DNA of 35,964 nucleotides from an uncultured Thermomicrobiales bacterium (GTDB taxonomy: Bacteria; Chloroflexota; Chloroflexia; Thermomicrobiales; UBA6265), in NCBI GenBank assembly GCA_902806325.1, contig CADCWE010000069.1:1-35964 (forward strand), read 5' to 3'. Under the pieces are notes generated by a model. The model worked only from the letters and a program-made list of their open reading frames with translations. It did no database searches and was not told the DNA's origin. The stretch's first letter is position 1; each line of letters starts with the position of its first letter. The translations under genes and the position numbers were made by a program. Shown here one piece after another: positions 1 through 8,926 of the stretch.

Positions 1-599
1 TGACGAGGCTGGGGAGGATCTGGTTGTAGACGAGCTCGGGGGCGCCGAGCTCGTCCTGGACGAAGGCGCCGATGCCGAACTGGCGGCGACCGGAGGCCTC
101 ATCGAGGAGGACGTAGACGACCTGGACAATCACGGTGTAGACGGTGGTGAAGGCGATGATCTTCCGGCCCTTGGCCGACGTCCCCAAGATGCCGACGCCG
201 AGGGGGCTCCGGTCGATGTAGGGGATGGCGGCGATCGCGCCGAGGGCGATGGTCGGGATGATGACGCCGGCCAGGCCGGGGTTCATGTGCAGGAGGAGTT
301 CCTGCAGATTCAAGAAGTACCACGGGGCCTTGGAAGGGTTAGGAGTCTGGTTGGGATTCGCCCGGGCGGTCAGGGGGGCGTTGACGAAGACGGAGAGGAG
401 GACCAGGCCGAGGAGGAAGACCGTCGCCGAGACGGCCTCGACCACCACGAGCGAGGGCCAGACCATCACCTCGTCTTCGGAGAGGTCGGTGGGCCGGGCC
501 ATGGCGCGGCCACGGACCAGCTCCAGCAGGCGCTGGCGCTTGGCCTCGTCGATCGGGGCGTACCCCTGTCCCGGTTGTTGCTGTACGAGTTCGGCCATC
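1..599 (-). CDS. Menaquinol-cytochrome c reductase cytochrome b C-terminal / subunit IV-like protein (partial, runs off left edge)
   Basis: Reverse-strand reading from ATG at 599 gives [71 protein letters not shown]...[46 protein letters not shown]; the [12 protein letters not shown] motif is typical of cyt b/b6-f subunit IV type proteins. Confidence 0.85.
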
Positions 600-662
600 G
601 GCTCATCCCTCCAACGGGGTGGTGTCCGGGCGGTGGGTCGGTCGTGCGCGCCGGGACGACGG

Positions 663-1391
663 CTACAGCGGGCCGGAGATGCCGCCGTCCTTGCGGATCC
701 GCCAGAAGTGGACGGCCATCAGGAAGGCGGCGGCGAGGGGGAGGAAGATGACGTGCAAGGTATAGAAGCGGATCAAGGTCGCCTGGCCGATCTGGAGGTC
801 GCCGAGCAGGACCCGGTTGACCTGGGGGCCGATGAACGGCGCGGCGCCGCCGATGTTGGAGCCGACCGTGATCGCCCAGAACGAGAGCTGGTCCCACGGC
901 AGCAGGTAGCCGGTGAAGGAGAGCAGGAACGTGATCACCAGCAACAGGACGCCGATCACCCAGTTGAACTCGCGCGGCGGCTTATAGGATCCGGTGTAGA
1001 AGACGCGACCCATGTGGAGGAAGACCGCGATCACCATGCCCTGGGCCGACCAGCGGTGCATGTTGCGCATCAGTTGGCCGAAGGTGACGCTGGCCTCGAT
1101 GTCCTTCATGCTCTGGTAGGCTTGGGTATCCGAGGGAATGTAATAGAACATCAGCAGGACGCCAGTCATCGTCAGGACCAAAAACATGAAAAAGGACAGG
1201 CCACCGAGGCAGAAGGTGTAGGTCACCTTCGTCGCGTACCGTTTGATCTTGACCGGGTGGATGTGGAGGAAGACGTTGCTAGCGATGATCAGCGCCTGGT
1301 TGCGCTGCGTGTCCGGGTAGCCGTGGCGGACCACGGACCGCCAAACCGCGGACCCGGTGATCCGATCGGCCAGGGTTTGCTCGCGCCTCAT
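663..1391 (-). CDS. Cytochrome b N-terminal (b6-type) subunit of menaquinol-cytochrome c reductase
   Basis: [14 protein letters not shown]...[26 protein letters not shown]...[41 protein letters not shown]...[29 protein letters not shown]; His-containing TM helices and [15 protein letters not shown] motifs. Start set at ATG 1391 rather than the longer ORF start at 1601. Confidence 0.93.
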   Translation of the reverse strand: MRREQTLADRITGSAVWRSVVRHGYPDTQRNQALIIASNVFLHIHPVKIKRYATKVTYTFCLGGLSFFMFLVLTMTGVLLMFYYIPSDTQAYQSMKDIEASVTFGQLMRNMHRWSAQGMVIAVFLHMGRVFYTGSYKPPREFNWVIGVLLLVITFLLSFTGYLLPWDQLSFWAITVGSNIGGAAPFIGPQVNRVLLGDLQIGQATLIRFYTLHVIFLPLAAAFLMAVHFWRIRKDGGISGPL

Positions 1392-1617
1392 CCCGTCGTC
1401 CCCCTGCCGCCGGCGGCCCCGGCGCGATCCCTTCGTTCCCTGGTGGCGGTGTGCGCCGGGCGAACCCGGCCCGTGACCGGCGCATTGTCTACGCCCGGTT
1501 CGGGACCGGTCAAGCCTTTTGTATCCCAATGCACGGCAACGTGGCCGTTCGGGTTCGATCCGGCCGGGGGCCGGATGGCGAGAAGGCAGATAGCTTGGCA
1601 AGAACCGGCACCGGGGA

Positions 1618-1691
<74 letters not shown>

Positions 1692-1841
1692 GTGGTGCCG
1701 GGGATTAGTATAGCGGGCGGAATCGGGTGGCGGCAATCGGGGGCGTCTGGGGTGGCAGGATCGTGTCGAGGGCACGCCGGAGGAAGCCATGCCGATCCTA
1801 CCGTATCGGTGCCGCATGGCTCCCCTTGCCGACCGCCGTGA

Positions 1842-2246
1842 TCATCGCTCCGCCACGGCCACCGCCTCTACCTCCACCAGCACCCCCAGCGGCAGCTTGG
1901 CCACCTGGACGGTGCTGCGGGCGGGTGGGGCGTCGCCGAAGAAGCGACCGTAGACGACGTTGAAGGCCGGAAAGTCGTCCAGGTTGGCGAGAAAGCAGGT
2001 GGTCTTGAGGACGCGATCGAAGCCCGATCCGGCGGCGGCGAGGACGGCGCCGAGGTTGGCCATCACGCGCTCGGTTTGGGCCGAGACGTCGCCGGGGACG
2101 ACGTGCTTGGTCGCCGGGTCGAGCGGGATCTGCCCGGCGGTGAAGACCAGGTTATTGGCCCTGATGGCCTGGGAATAGGGGCCGATCGCGGCCGGGGCGT
2201 CTTCGGTGGTGATGACCCGGAGATCGGCGGTGGGCGCGTCTGACAC
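1842..2246 (-). CDS. RidA/YjgF/UK114 family protein
   Basis: TTEDAPAAIGPYSQAIRANNLVFTAGQIPLDPATKHVV...FNVVYGRFFGDAPPARSTVQVAKLPLGVLVEVEAVAV, canonical RidA motifs. Confidence 0.94.
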   Translation of the reverse strand: MSDAPTADLRVITTEDAPAAIGPYSQAIRANNLVFTAGQIPLDPATKHVVPGDVSAQTERVMANLGAVLAAAGSGFDRVLKTTCFLANLDDFPAFNVVYGRFFGDAPPARSTVQVAKLPLGVLVEVEAVAVAER

Positions 2247-2445
2247 GATTTGAACTCCCTTTGCGAATCACGGACGAGCGACGGGGCCGCTGCCGCATCA
2301 TAACAACCCCGGGGGATCGACCACTCGCCGTTCCTGAACTCGTATTCGTACGTGCATAGCGTTCGTTCATCGCGTGCTCTATACTGACGGGGAACCCGCT
2401 GGGTCCCGTGTTCGAAAACGGTCGCCGCCAGAGACAGAGGACGGG

Positions 2446-4734
2446 ATGAGCAGCACGATCCCATTGGCACCGGCAGGGTCCCCCGCCGCGTCCCGGACCT
2501 GGCGCTTGCCTGGGCCCGGTATCCGGCCGACGGCGGCGGTCGCCCGCTGGCTGCGCGGTGCTTGCGTGGTCCTGGGCTGGTTTTTGGTCGCCGGGATCGC
2601 CGGGTTGGCCTTGTACGGCTTCGTCCACGGCGAGCGCGTTTACGAAGGCGTCTCGGTCGGCGGGGTGCGAGTCGGCGGGATGACCGAGACCCGGGCCGTC
2701 GGCGTCCTGCAGGAGCGCGCCGAGCGCTACGCCGCCACACCGCTGCGGTTGACCGCCGGCGACCGTGTCTTCGAGGCGACGCCGCAGCAACTCGGCGTGA
2801 GCTTGGACGCGGAGGCGTCGGCCGCCATCGCGTTCGCCCACGGGCGGGATGGGTCGCTCTGGGATCGCTCCCAGGTTTGGGCGCGTGGCCTCCTCCACGG
2901 CGGCGAGCTCCCGGCGGTGGTGTGGGTCGACCAGGTTACGCTGGAGGCGTATCTCCGCGGGATCGCGCCGGAGATCGTGTTCAACCCGAGCGACGCCTAC
3001 CTGCGGATGAACCCCGGAGGTGACCCGGAGATCGTTCCCGAAGCCGATGGGATGTCGCTCGACCTGACCACCAGCGCCGCGCGCATCGGCGAACGGATTG
3101 CTCGCTTCACCACCGAGCCGATCGCACTGGCGACCAACGTCGCCCCGCCCGCCGTGACCGCCGCCGGATTGGCGCTCGGGCTGGACGATGCCCGCGCCGC
3201 GGTTGATGCGCCGCTGACGGTGGTCGCGGGGGAGCGGCGGTGGACCGTTTCCGCCGACGAGTTGAAGCGCGTCGTCTCCGTTACCGGCAACGACGGCACC
3301 CTGACCATCGCCCGCGAGCCGCTGGCGGCGCTGGTCGCCACCGTGGCCGGGGATCTCGATGTCGCTGGCCGTGACGCGGCGATCGTCGTCGATTCTACCA
3401 GCGCTTTGGCCGTCGAGCCGAGCACCGATTCGACCGTGGTCGACCGCGAATCCACCCTGGACGGCATTGTTGCGGCCCTACGGGCGGGCGGCGACGAAGC
3501 GACCGTGGCGATGACCGTCCGACCGCCCGCCATCTCCGACGATCAGGCCGCCGCCGGGGTGAAGAAGGCCGAGGCGCTGATCGCCGATGGTCTGAATCTG
3601 ACCTGGGACGGCGGCGACGGTCGCCTGGAACGCGTCGACCTCCTGGCAGCACTGACGATCACTCCGCGACCGGGCGACCCCGAGGGGTTCGGCTTCGACC
3701 TCGACCGGGCGGTGTTGGAAGATCAGCTAACCCTGATTGCCGAGCAGTTCGATCGACCGGCTAAGGACGCGACGTTCCGGCTGCTCGATGGGAATGTCCA
3801 GTTGGCCGAGAACGCCGAGGACGGGCGAGCGCTCAACGTCGCGGGCGGTCTCAACTCCGTGGTCGACGCGGTCTTCGGCGATGTCGGTAGCGTCAAGCTC
3901 CGGGTCGAAACGCTGAAGCCGGAATTCACCTCAGCCGATAGGAAGCGGATCGCGGTGCCGGATCTGCTTGCCGACTCGGCGATCTTTTATGGAGATTCGA
4001 GCGAGCCGCGAGCGCAGAACGTCGAACGCGCGGTCCAGCTTCAGAACGGATGGCTGGTACCGCCGGGCGGGGTGTACTCCTATGTCGAGCACATGGGGAA
4101 GGTCGACGTTGCCAACGGGTTCGCCACCGGGTTCGGGATCGTCGCCGACGAGGTGAACGGCGGCGTGACCACCGCGCCGGTGATCGGGGGCGGTATCTGT
4201 CAGGTCTCGACGACGATCTTCCAGGCCGCGTTCTGGGCCGGGTTGCCGACCGTCGAGCGGTGGGAGCATCCCTACTGGTTGCCGCGCTACGGCTCGGCAC
4301 CGCGCGGCATGACCGGCCTCGACGCGATGGTGAACATCGAAGACGACTGGGCACTGGATCTGAAGTTTGAGAACACCACGGGGAACTGGATCGCGGTCCT
4401 GGTGTACGCCGACGGCGTGGACGTCTCGGCCCAAATTTTGGGCACCGATCCGGGCTGGGAGATCTCGATCGACGAGCCGGTCATCTCCAATGTGGTGCCG
4501 ATCGACCCCCAGATGTACTACACGTCCTCGCCAGAACTGCCGCAGGGTCAAGAGTCCCAGGTCGAAACCGCCCAAGAAGGGTTCGACGTGGCGATCAGCC
4601 GCACCGTGACCGGCAAGGATGGCGTGGTCGTACTTCAAGACAGTCTGATTAGCTCCTTCGCCCCGGCCCGCAACATGACCCTCCGCGGCACTGGCGGGGA
4701 GGATCCCCCGGCCGCGGTCGAGATGACGGAGTAG
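2446..4734 (+). CDS. VanW family protein with N-terminal TM segment and PG_binding_4-like repeats
   Basis: N-terminal TM helix, VYEGVSVGGVRVGGMT repeat motif, and VanW block PGGVYSYVEHMGKVDVANGFATGFGIV...VTTAPVIGGGICQVSTTIFQAAFWAGL. ATG 2446 preferred over ORF start 2374. Confidence 0.9.
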   Translation: MSSTIPLAPAGSPAASRTWRLPGPGIRPTAAVARWLRGACVVLGWFLVAGIAGLALYGFVHGERVYEGVSVGGVRVGGMTETRAVGVLQERAERYAATPLRLTAGDRVFEATPQQLGVSLDAEASAAIAFAHGRDGSLWDRSQVWARGLLHGGELPAVVWVDQVTLEAYLRGIAPEIVFNPSDAYLRMNPGGDPEIVPEADGMSLDLTTSAARIGERIARFTTEPIALATNVAPPAVTAAGLALGLDDARAAVDAPLTVVAGERRWTVSADELKRVVSVTGNDGTLTIAREPLAALVATVAGDLDVAGRDAAIVVDSTSALAVEPSTDSTVVDRESTLDGIVAALRAGGDEATVAMTVRPPAISDDQAAAGVKKAEALIADGLNLTWDGGDGRLERVDLLAALTITPRPGDPEGFGFDLDRAVLEDQLTLIAEQFDRPAKDATFRLLDGNVQLAENAEDGRALNVAGGLNSVVDAVFGDVGSVKLRVETLKPEFTSADRKRIAVPDLLADSAIFYGDSSEPRAQNVERAVQLQNGWLVPPGGVYSYVEHMGKVDVANGFATGFGIVADEVNGGVTTAPVIGGGICQVSTTIFQAAFWAGLPTVERWEHPYWLPRYGSAPRGMTGLDAMVNIEDDWALDLKFENTTGNWIAVLVYADGVDVSAQILGTDPGWEISIDEPVISNVVPIDPQMYYTSSPELPQGQESQVETAQEGFDVAISRTVTGKDGVVVLQDSLISSFAPARNMTLRGTGGEDPPAAVEMTE

Positions 4735-4760
4735 GCGGAACTCCGGCCGTCGGGTCGAGG

Positions 4761-4789
4761 TTGACGCCGCGCTTCGCGTCCACTATCGT
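4761..4789 (+). promoter_or_regulatory. Putative sigma70-type promoter TTGACG-N17-TATCGT for the FMN riboswitch transcript
   Basis: TTGACG at 4761-4766, 17-nt spacer, TATCGT at 4784-4789, about 10 nt upstream of the riboswitch P1 helix. Confidence 0.6.
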
Positions 4790-4798
4790 ATGGGAAGC

Positions 4799-4944
4799 AC
4801 AGCCTTCGGGGTTTGGTGAGGTCGGCGAGTGATGCCGGCCAAGTCCTGACCGGCGGTAGAGCCCGCGAGCGCCCGTGGCTTTCATGGGGGCACGATCCGG
4901 TGGGATTCCGGAGCCGACGGTAGAGTCCGGATGGGAGAAGGCGT
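4799..4944 (+). promoter_or_regulatory. FMN riboswitch (RFN element)
   Basis: Conserved RFN blocks in correct order: P1 GCCTTC(4802-4807)/GAAGGC(4937-4942), CTTCGGGG, GACCGGCGGTAGAGCCCGCGAGC, GATCCGGTGGGATTCCGGAGCCGACGGTAGAGTCCGGATGGGAGAAGG. Confidence 0.96.
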
Positions 4945-5003
4945 GTCGTTGGGCGGGGTTTACCCCGTCCACGTCGCGCTGCGCTTCTCCTCAACACTTC
5001 CTG

Positions 5004-5033
5004 ACCCGAGGGCCTCGCGCTCCGGGTTTTTTT
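5004..5033 (+). terminator. Rho-independent terminator, likely expression platform of the FMN riboswitch
   Basis: ACCCGAG GGCCTCGCG CTCCGGGT hairpin (one bulge) immediately followed by a T7 tract (5027-5033), between the aptamer and the first downstream start codon. Confidence 0.8.
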
Positions 5034-5175
5034 GTGCTCGTGCGACCGCGCAAACCCGGGGATCGCCGAGGCTGGGGGACGGGCCGTTGGGGCCGCGTGT
5101 CGGAACGGGGGATCGCGCGGGCGGGCGCGGTGGTCGCCGGTTCCGCGTTGCCGGTCCCCGCCCGGACCCCCGGCC

Positions 5176-6126
5176 ATGGGAGGGCGCGTGGTCCGGTTTC
5201 TTCTCCTGCGCTTGGTCTCGGCGGTCGCCGTGCTGCTCGGCGTCGTCACGTTTACGTTTGCCTTGGTCCACCTCGGTGGCGATCCGCTCGCGGGGGTCTT
5301 GCCGCCGGGTCGCCCCCCGGAGGAGGTGGCCGCGGCGCGCCACCGGTTCGGGTTGGACGATCCGCTCCCGATCCAATACGCCCGCTTTTTGGGACGCGCG
5401 GCAAGGGGCGAGTTCGGCGATTCGTGGACCAGCCGGGAACCGGCGCTGGCGGCCGTGGTCAACCGGTTGCCGGCAACGCTGGCGTTGACCGGCGCCGCCG
5501 TCGCGCTGGCGCTTCTGGTCGGGGTGCCGCTGGGGGTGCTCGGCGGGGTACGGCCCGGCGGCGCGCGCGACGGCGTGGCGCGAGGATTCGCCCTGCTCGG
5601 TCAGGCGGTGCCGTCGTTCGCGCTCGGGACGGCCCTGATCCTGGTTTTTGCGGTCCGGTTGGAGTGGCTGCCCGCGTCGGGGACAGAAGCGGGTGCGCGG
5701 TCGGTGGTCCTGCCGGCGTTGACGCTCGCCGCGTATCCGGCCGCGACGATCGCCCGGCTGCTTCGCGTCTCCGTGATCGAGGTGCTGGCGCTCGATCACG
5801 TTCGGACCGCACGCGGAAAGGGATTGGCCGAGGCCGCCGTGGTCCGTGGCCATGTGTTGCGCCACGCCGCGCTGCCGACGCTGGCGTTCGTCGGTGTGCA
5901 ATTCGGGTTCCTCCTCGGCGGGGCGGTGGTGGTCGAGTCCGTGTTCGCCTACCCGGGGTTGGGCCGTCTGGCGTTGGAGGCGACCGAGACGCGGGATCTG
6001 CCGGCGATCCAGGCGTTCGTGGTCGTCCTGGCCGCCCTGATCGTCGGCGTCAACCTGGCGACCGACGCCCTGGCGCGGTGGCTCGATCCCCGTGTCGGCA
6101 TCGCCTCGACCGGCGGGCGGGGCTGA
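5176..6126 (+). CDS. ABC transporter permease, DppB/OppB (BPD_transp_1) type
   Basis: MGGRVVRFLLLRLVSAVAVLLGVVTFTFALVHLGGDPL...RHRFGLDDPLPIQYARFLGRAARGEFGDSW...VRTARGKGLAEAAVVRGHVLRHAALP...VFAYPGLGRLALEA. Confidence 0.93.
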   Translation: MGGRVVRFLLLRLVSAVAVLLGVVTFTFALVHLGGDPLAGVLPPGRPPEEVAAARHRFGLDDPLPIQYARFLGRAARGEFGDSWTSREPALAAVVNRLPATLALTGAAVALALLVGVPLGVLGGVRPGGARDGVARGFALLGQAVPSFALGTALILVFAVRLEWLPASGTEAGARSVVLPALTLAAYPAATIARLLRVSVIEVLALDHVRTARGKGLAEAAVVRGHVLRHAALPTLAFVGVQFGFLLGGAVVVESVFAYPGLGRLALEATETRDLPAIQAFVVVLAALIVGVNLATDALARWLDPRVGIASTGGRG

Positions 6127-6129
6127 GCC

Positions 6130-7044
6130 GTGCAGATGCCGCAAACGCTCTCCGGGCGCATCCCGGGCACCGCCAACGACGCCGGTGTGGGGACGGCGCG
6201 CCCAAATCGACCGCGCCAACTCCCCCGGCGGCGGGTGCCGGTCACCGGGGCCGTCGGATTGGCGCTCGTGCTGCTGCTTGTGGTTCTGGCCTCGGTCGGT
6301 CCGATCCTGGTCCGCACCGACCCGACCGCGCAGGATTTGCTCGGGCGGCTGGCGCCGCCGATCTGGGCGGGCGGCGTCGCCGACCACCCGCTGGGCACCG
6401 ACGGGTTGGGGCAGGACACGCTAGCACGGGTGGTCGCCGGGGCACGGGTCTCGTTGCTGATCGGCTTGGCGGCGACCGTCGCCGCCGGGACGGTCGGGGT
6501 CGCCCTCGGGTTGGTCGCGGGGTCCGTGGGCGGGGCGATGGGCGCGGTCGTCTCGTGGCTGACCGAGGTCCAGTTGGCGCTGCCGTTCGTCGTGGTGGCG
6601 ATCGCGGTCACGGCGACGCTCGGCAACGGCGTTGGGCCGGTGTTGCTGACCCTGGCCCTGACCGGCTGGGTCGGCTACGCCCGCATCGTCCGCCTCCAAA
6701 CCCGGGCATTGCGCGGAGCGCCGTTCGTCGACGCGGCGCGCTCGATCGGCGCCGGACCAGGACGGGTGCTGCTGCGCCACGTCCTGCCGAACCTGGCGGC
6801 GCCGATCGCCGTCGTCGCTAGCCAGCAGGTGGCGGCGATGATCCTCTACGAAGCCGCGCTTTCCTACCTCGGCCTCGGCGTCGGCGGCGACACCATCACC
6901 TGGGGCGGCATGGTCGCCGACGGTCGGGACAGCTTGCTCGCCGCGCCGTGGGTTGCAACGGTGCCGTGCGTGGCCGTGGCGCTGGCGGTGCTGGGCTGCA
7001 ACCTGCTGGGCGATTGGGCGGCGGAGTGGGTGGGGCGTCGGTAG
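6130..7044 (+). CDS. ABC transporter permease, DppC/OppC type
   Basis: HPLGTDGLGQDTLARVVAGARVSLLIGL...YARIVRLQTRALRGAPFVDAARSIGAGPGRVLLRHVLPNLAAPI...YEAALSYLGLGVGG...TWGGMVADGRD; starts 4 nt after the previous stop. Confidence 0.94.
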   Translation: MQMPQTLSGRIPGTANDAGVGTARPNRPRQLPRRRVPVTGAVGLALVLLLVVLASVGPILVRTDPTAQDLLGRLAPPIWAGGVADHPLGTDGLGQDTLARVVAGARVSLLIGLAATVAAGTVGVALGLVAGSVGGAMGAVVSWLTEVQLALPFVVVAIAVTATLGNGVGPVLLTLALTGWVGYARIVRLQTRALRGAPFVDAARSIGAGPGRVLLRHVLPNLAAPIAVVASQQVAAMILYEAALSYLGLGVGGDTITWGGMVADGRDSLLAAPWVATVPCVAVALAVLGCNLLGDWAAEWVGRR

Positions 7045-7257
7045 GCGGTGATCGGTGGGACGATGGCCGGGGACCGTCAGGGCGTCGCCGCCGGGCAGGG
7101 GAACGGATGGCGGGATGCGGAGCGTCGCATCGTCGCCGGTTGGTCGGGGGGTGGGGAGGTGGAAGCTGGTGCGGCAGGCCACGGCGTTCCGAGGAGGACG
7201 ACCGAGTCAACCGGATCACCATCAGCGGGACGATTTTGGAACGAGAAAGGCACATTG

Positions 7258-8796
7258 GTGACGGATCTTCAACCGCTTGGGTCCCCACGCGCGACACGCC
7301 GCGCCGTCCTCGGCGCCGCGGTCGGCAGCGGACTTTCTCTCGCCCTTTCCGGGGGCCGCGCCTGGACGCGCCAAGCGCCCCCCGGTCCGGCTCCCGGTTC
7401 CGCCTTGACGATCGATCTTCCGGCCGAGCCTCGGTCGCTCGACCCGGCGGTGGCCTACGACCCGAACAGTTGGTCCATCGTCCACGCCGTCTACGACCCG
7501 CTGGTGGAGTACGGAGCGGACGGGACGCTGCGGAACGTGCTCGCCGAGTCGTTGACCTCGCCGGACCCGTTGACCTGGGAAGTCCGGCTGCGGCAAGGTG
7601 TGACGTTCCACAACGGAGAACCGTTCGACGCCCGATCGGTGACCGCGGCGGTGGCGCGGGTGCAGGGACCGGAATCGCAGGTGGGTGACATCTTCGGCGC
7701 GATCACGGCGGTCGAGGAGGTCGAGCCGTTCCTGGTCCGGTTGCGCTTGTCGGCGCCGGCGCCGTGGTTGCCGGCCCAGATGGCGCCGTGGCTGGTGATG
7801 CTGCCGCCGTCGGTCGGGCCGGCCTCGGATTTGGACGCGGCGCCGGTTGGCACCGGACCGTACGTCTTCGACGGCTGGGAACGTGGTTCGGCGATCGCGC
7901 TGACCGCGAATCCGACCCCGTGGTCGTCGCCGAAGGGACGGGCGCTCGCGGAACGGGTTCGCTACCGCTTCGTGCCGGAGGCCGCGACGCGGGTCGCCGA
8001 TCTGACCTCCGGCGGGGCGAACCTGGTATCCGCGGTGGCGGTCGACCAACTGGCGGCGATCGAAGCGGCGGGCAAGCGGGTGACGGCGATGCCGATCGCC
8101 GGCACGGCGTTCGTCCGCGTCCCGACCGATGTGGCGCCGTTCGACGACGTGCGCGTCCGCCAGGCGCTCAACCACGCCGTCGACGTTGAGGGCATCATCG
8201 CCGCGCTCCTCGATGGTCAGGGGCAGCGGCTCGCCAACCTGTTCGTGCCCGGCGGCCTGGGCTTCGATCCCGGACTGGCACCGTATGCCCACGACCCTGA
8301 CCGCGCCCGCGCGCTGCTCGCCGAGGCGGGACACGAGGACGGCTTCGAGACGACCCTCGCCTACGCCGCGAACCAGCGGGAAGATCTGGTGGCCGCGGTG
8401 GCCGGGGGACTACGAGAAGTCGGCATCGACGTCACCCTCGAAGCGGTCGAATTGGCGCGGTTCAACGACCAATGGCGGGATCCTGAGGCGGCGCCGTTAC
8501 GATTCGTCACCTGGCGCCCGGTCTTCGACCCGTTCACGTTGCTGAACCTGGTCGTCTCCGACCAGGGGTTCCTCTCCCGCCACGCCAACCCGACCGCCCA
8601 ACCCGTGCTCGAGGCTGCCGCGATCGAGGCGGACCCGGCCACCCGCGACGCCCGGTATCGCGAGTTGGGGCGGATGTTGCGGGACGAACCGGCCGCCATC
8701 TACCTCTACAGCCTGACCGCCTGGTACGGTTCGGACGACGCGGCGGCCGGGTGGACGCCGCGGGCAGACGAGTACGTGCTGCCGCTTGGGGGCTGA
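7258..8796 (+). CDS. ABC transporter substrate-binding protein, SBP_bac_5 family
   Basis: GTG start at 7258, N-terminal TRRAVLGAAVGSGLSLALSGGRA signal-like segment, then LDPAVAYDPNSWSIVHAVYDPLVEYGADGTLRNVLAESLTSPDPLTWEVRLRQGVTFHNGEPFDA, typical SBP_bac_5. Confidence 0.92.
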   Translation: MTDLQPLGSPRATRRAVLGAAVGSGLSLALSGGRAWTRQAPPGPAPGSALTIDLPAEPRSLDPAVAYDPNSWSIVHAVYDPLVEYGADGTLRNVLAESLTSPDPLTWEVRLRQGVTFHNGEPFDARSVTAAVARVQGPESQVGDIFGAITAVEEVEPFLVRLRLSAPAPWLPAQMAPWLVMLPPSVGPASDLDAAPVGTGPYVFDGWERGSAIALTANPTPWSSPKGRALAERVRYRFVPEAATRVADLTSGGANLVSAVAVDQLAAIEAAGKRVTAMPIAGTAFVRVPTDVAPFDDVRVRQALNHAVDVEGIIAALLDGQGQRLANLFVPGGLGFDPGLAPYAHDPDRARALLAEAGHEDGFETTLAYAANQREDLVAAVAGGLREVGIDVTLEAVELARFNDQWRDPEAAPLRFVTWRPVFDPFTLLNLVVSDQGFLSRHANPTAQPVLEAAAIEADPATRDARYRELGRMLRDEPAAIYLYSLTAWYGSDDAAAGWTPRADEYVLPLGG

Positions 8797-8926
8797 TCGG
8801 GAGTCATTTCGACCCAGCCGGGAGCGTCCGGGGTCGAAGACCCGGACTGAACGGGTGCAGTCCTCCGAGAGTGTGGACCAGGCGCCGGTCCCCAGTCTTG
8901 GTTGGACCAGGCCAAAGGGCAAAGCC

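Noticed and set aside
4875-6821. 648-aa plus-strand ORF (and 475-aa minus-strand ORF 4960-6387)
   Set aside because: Arg/Gly-rich out-of-frame shadows of the two permease genes; the first begins inside the FMN riboswitch.
8797-8926. Second known riboswitch (TPP, cobalamin, glycine) upstream of the nitroreductase
   Set aside because: No conserved cores of these families are present; only generic alternative hairpins are reported as a finding.
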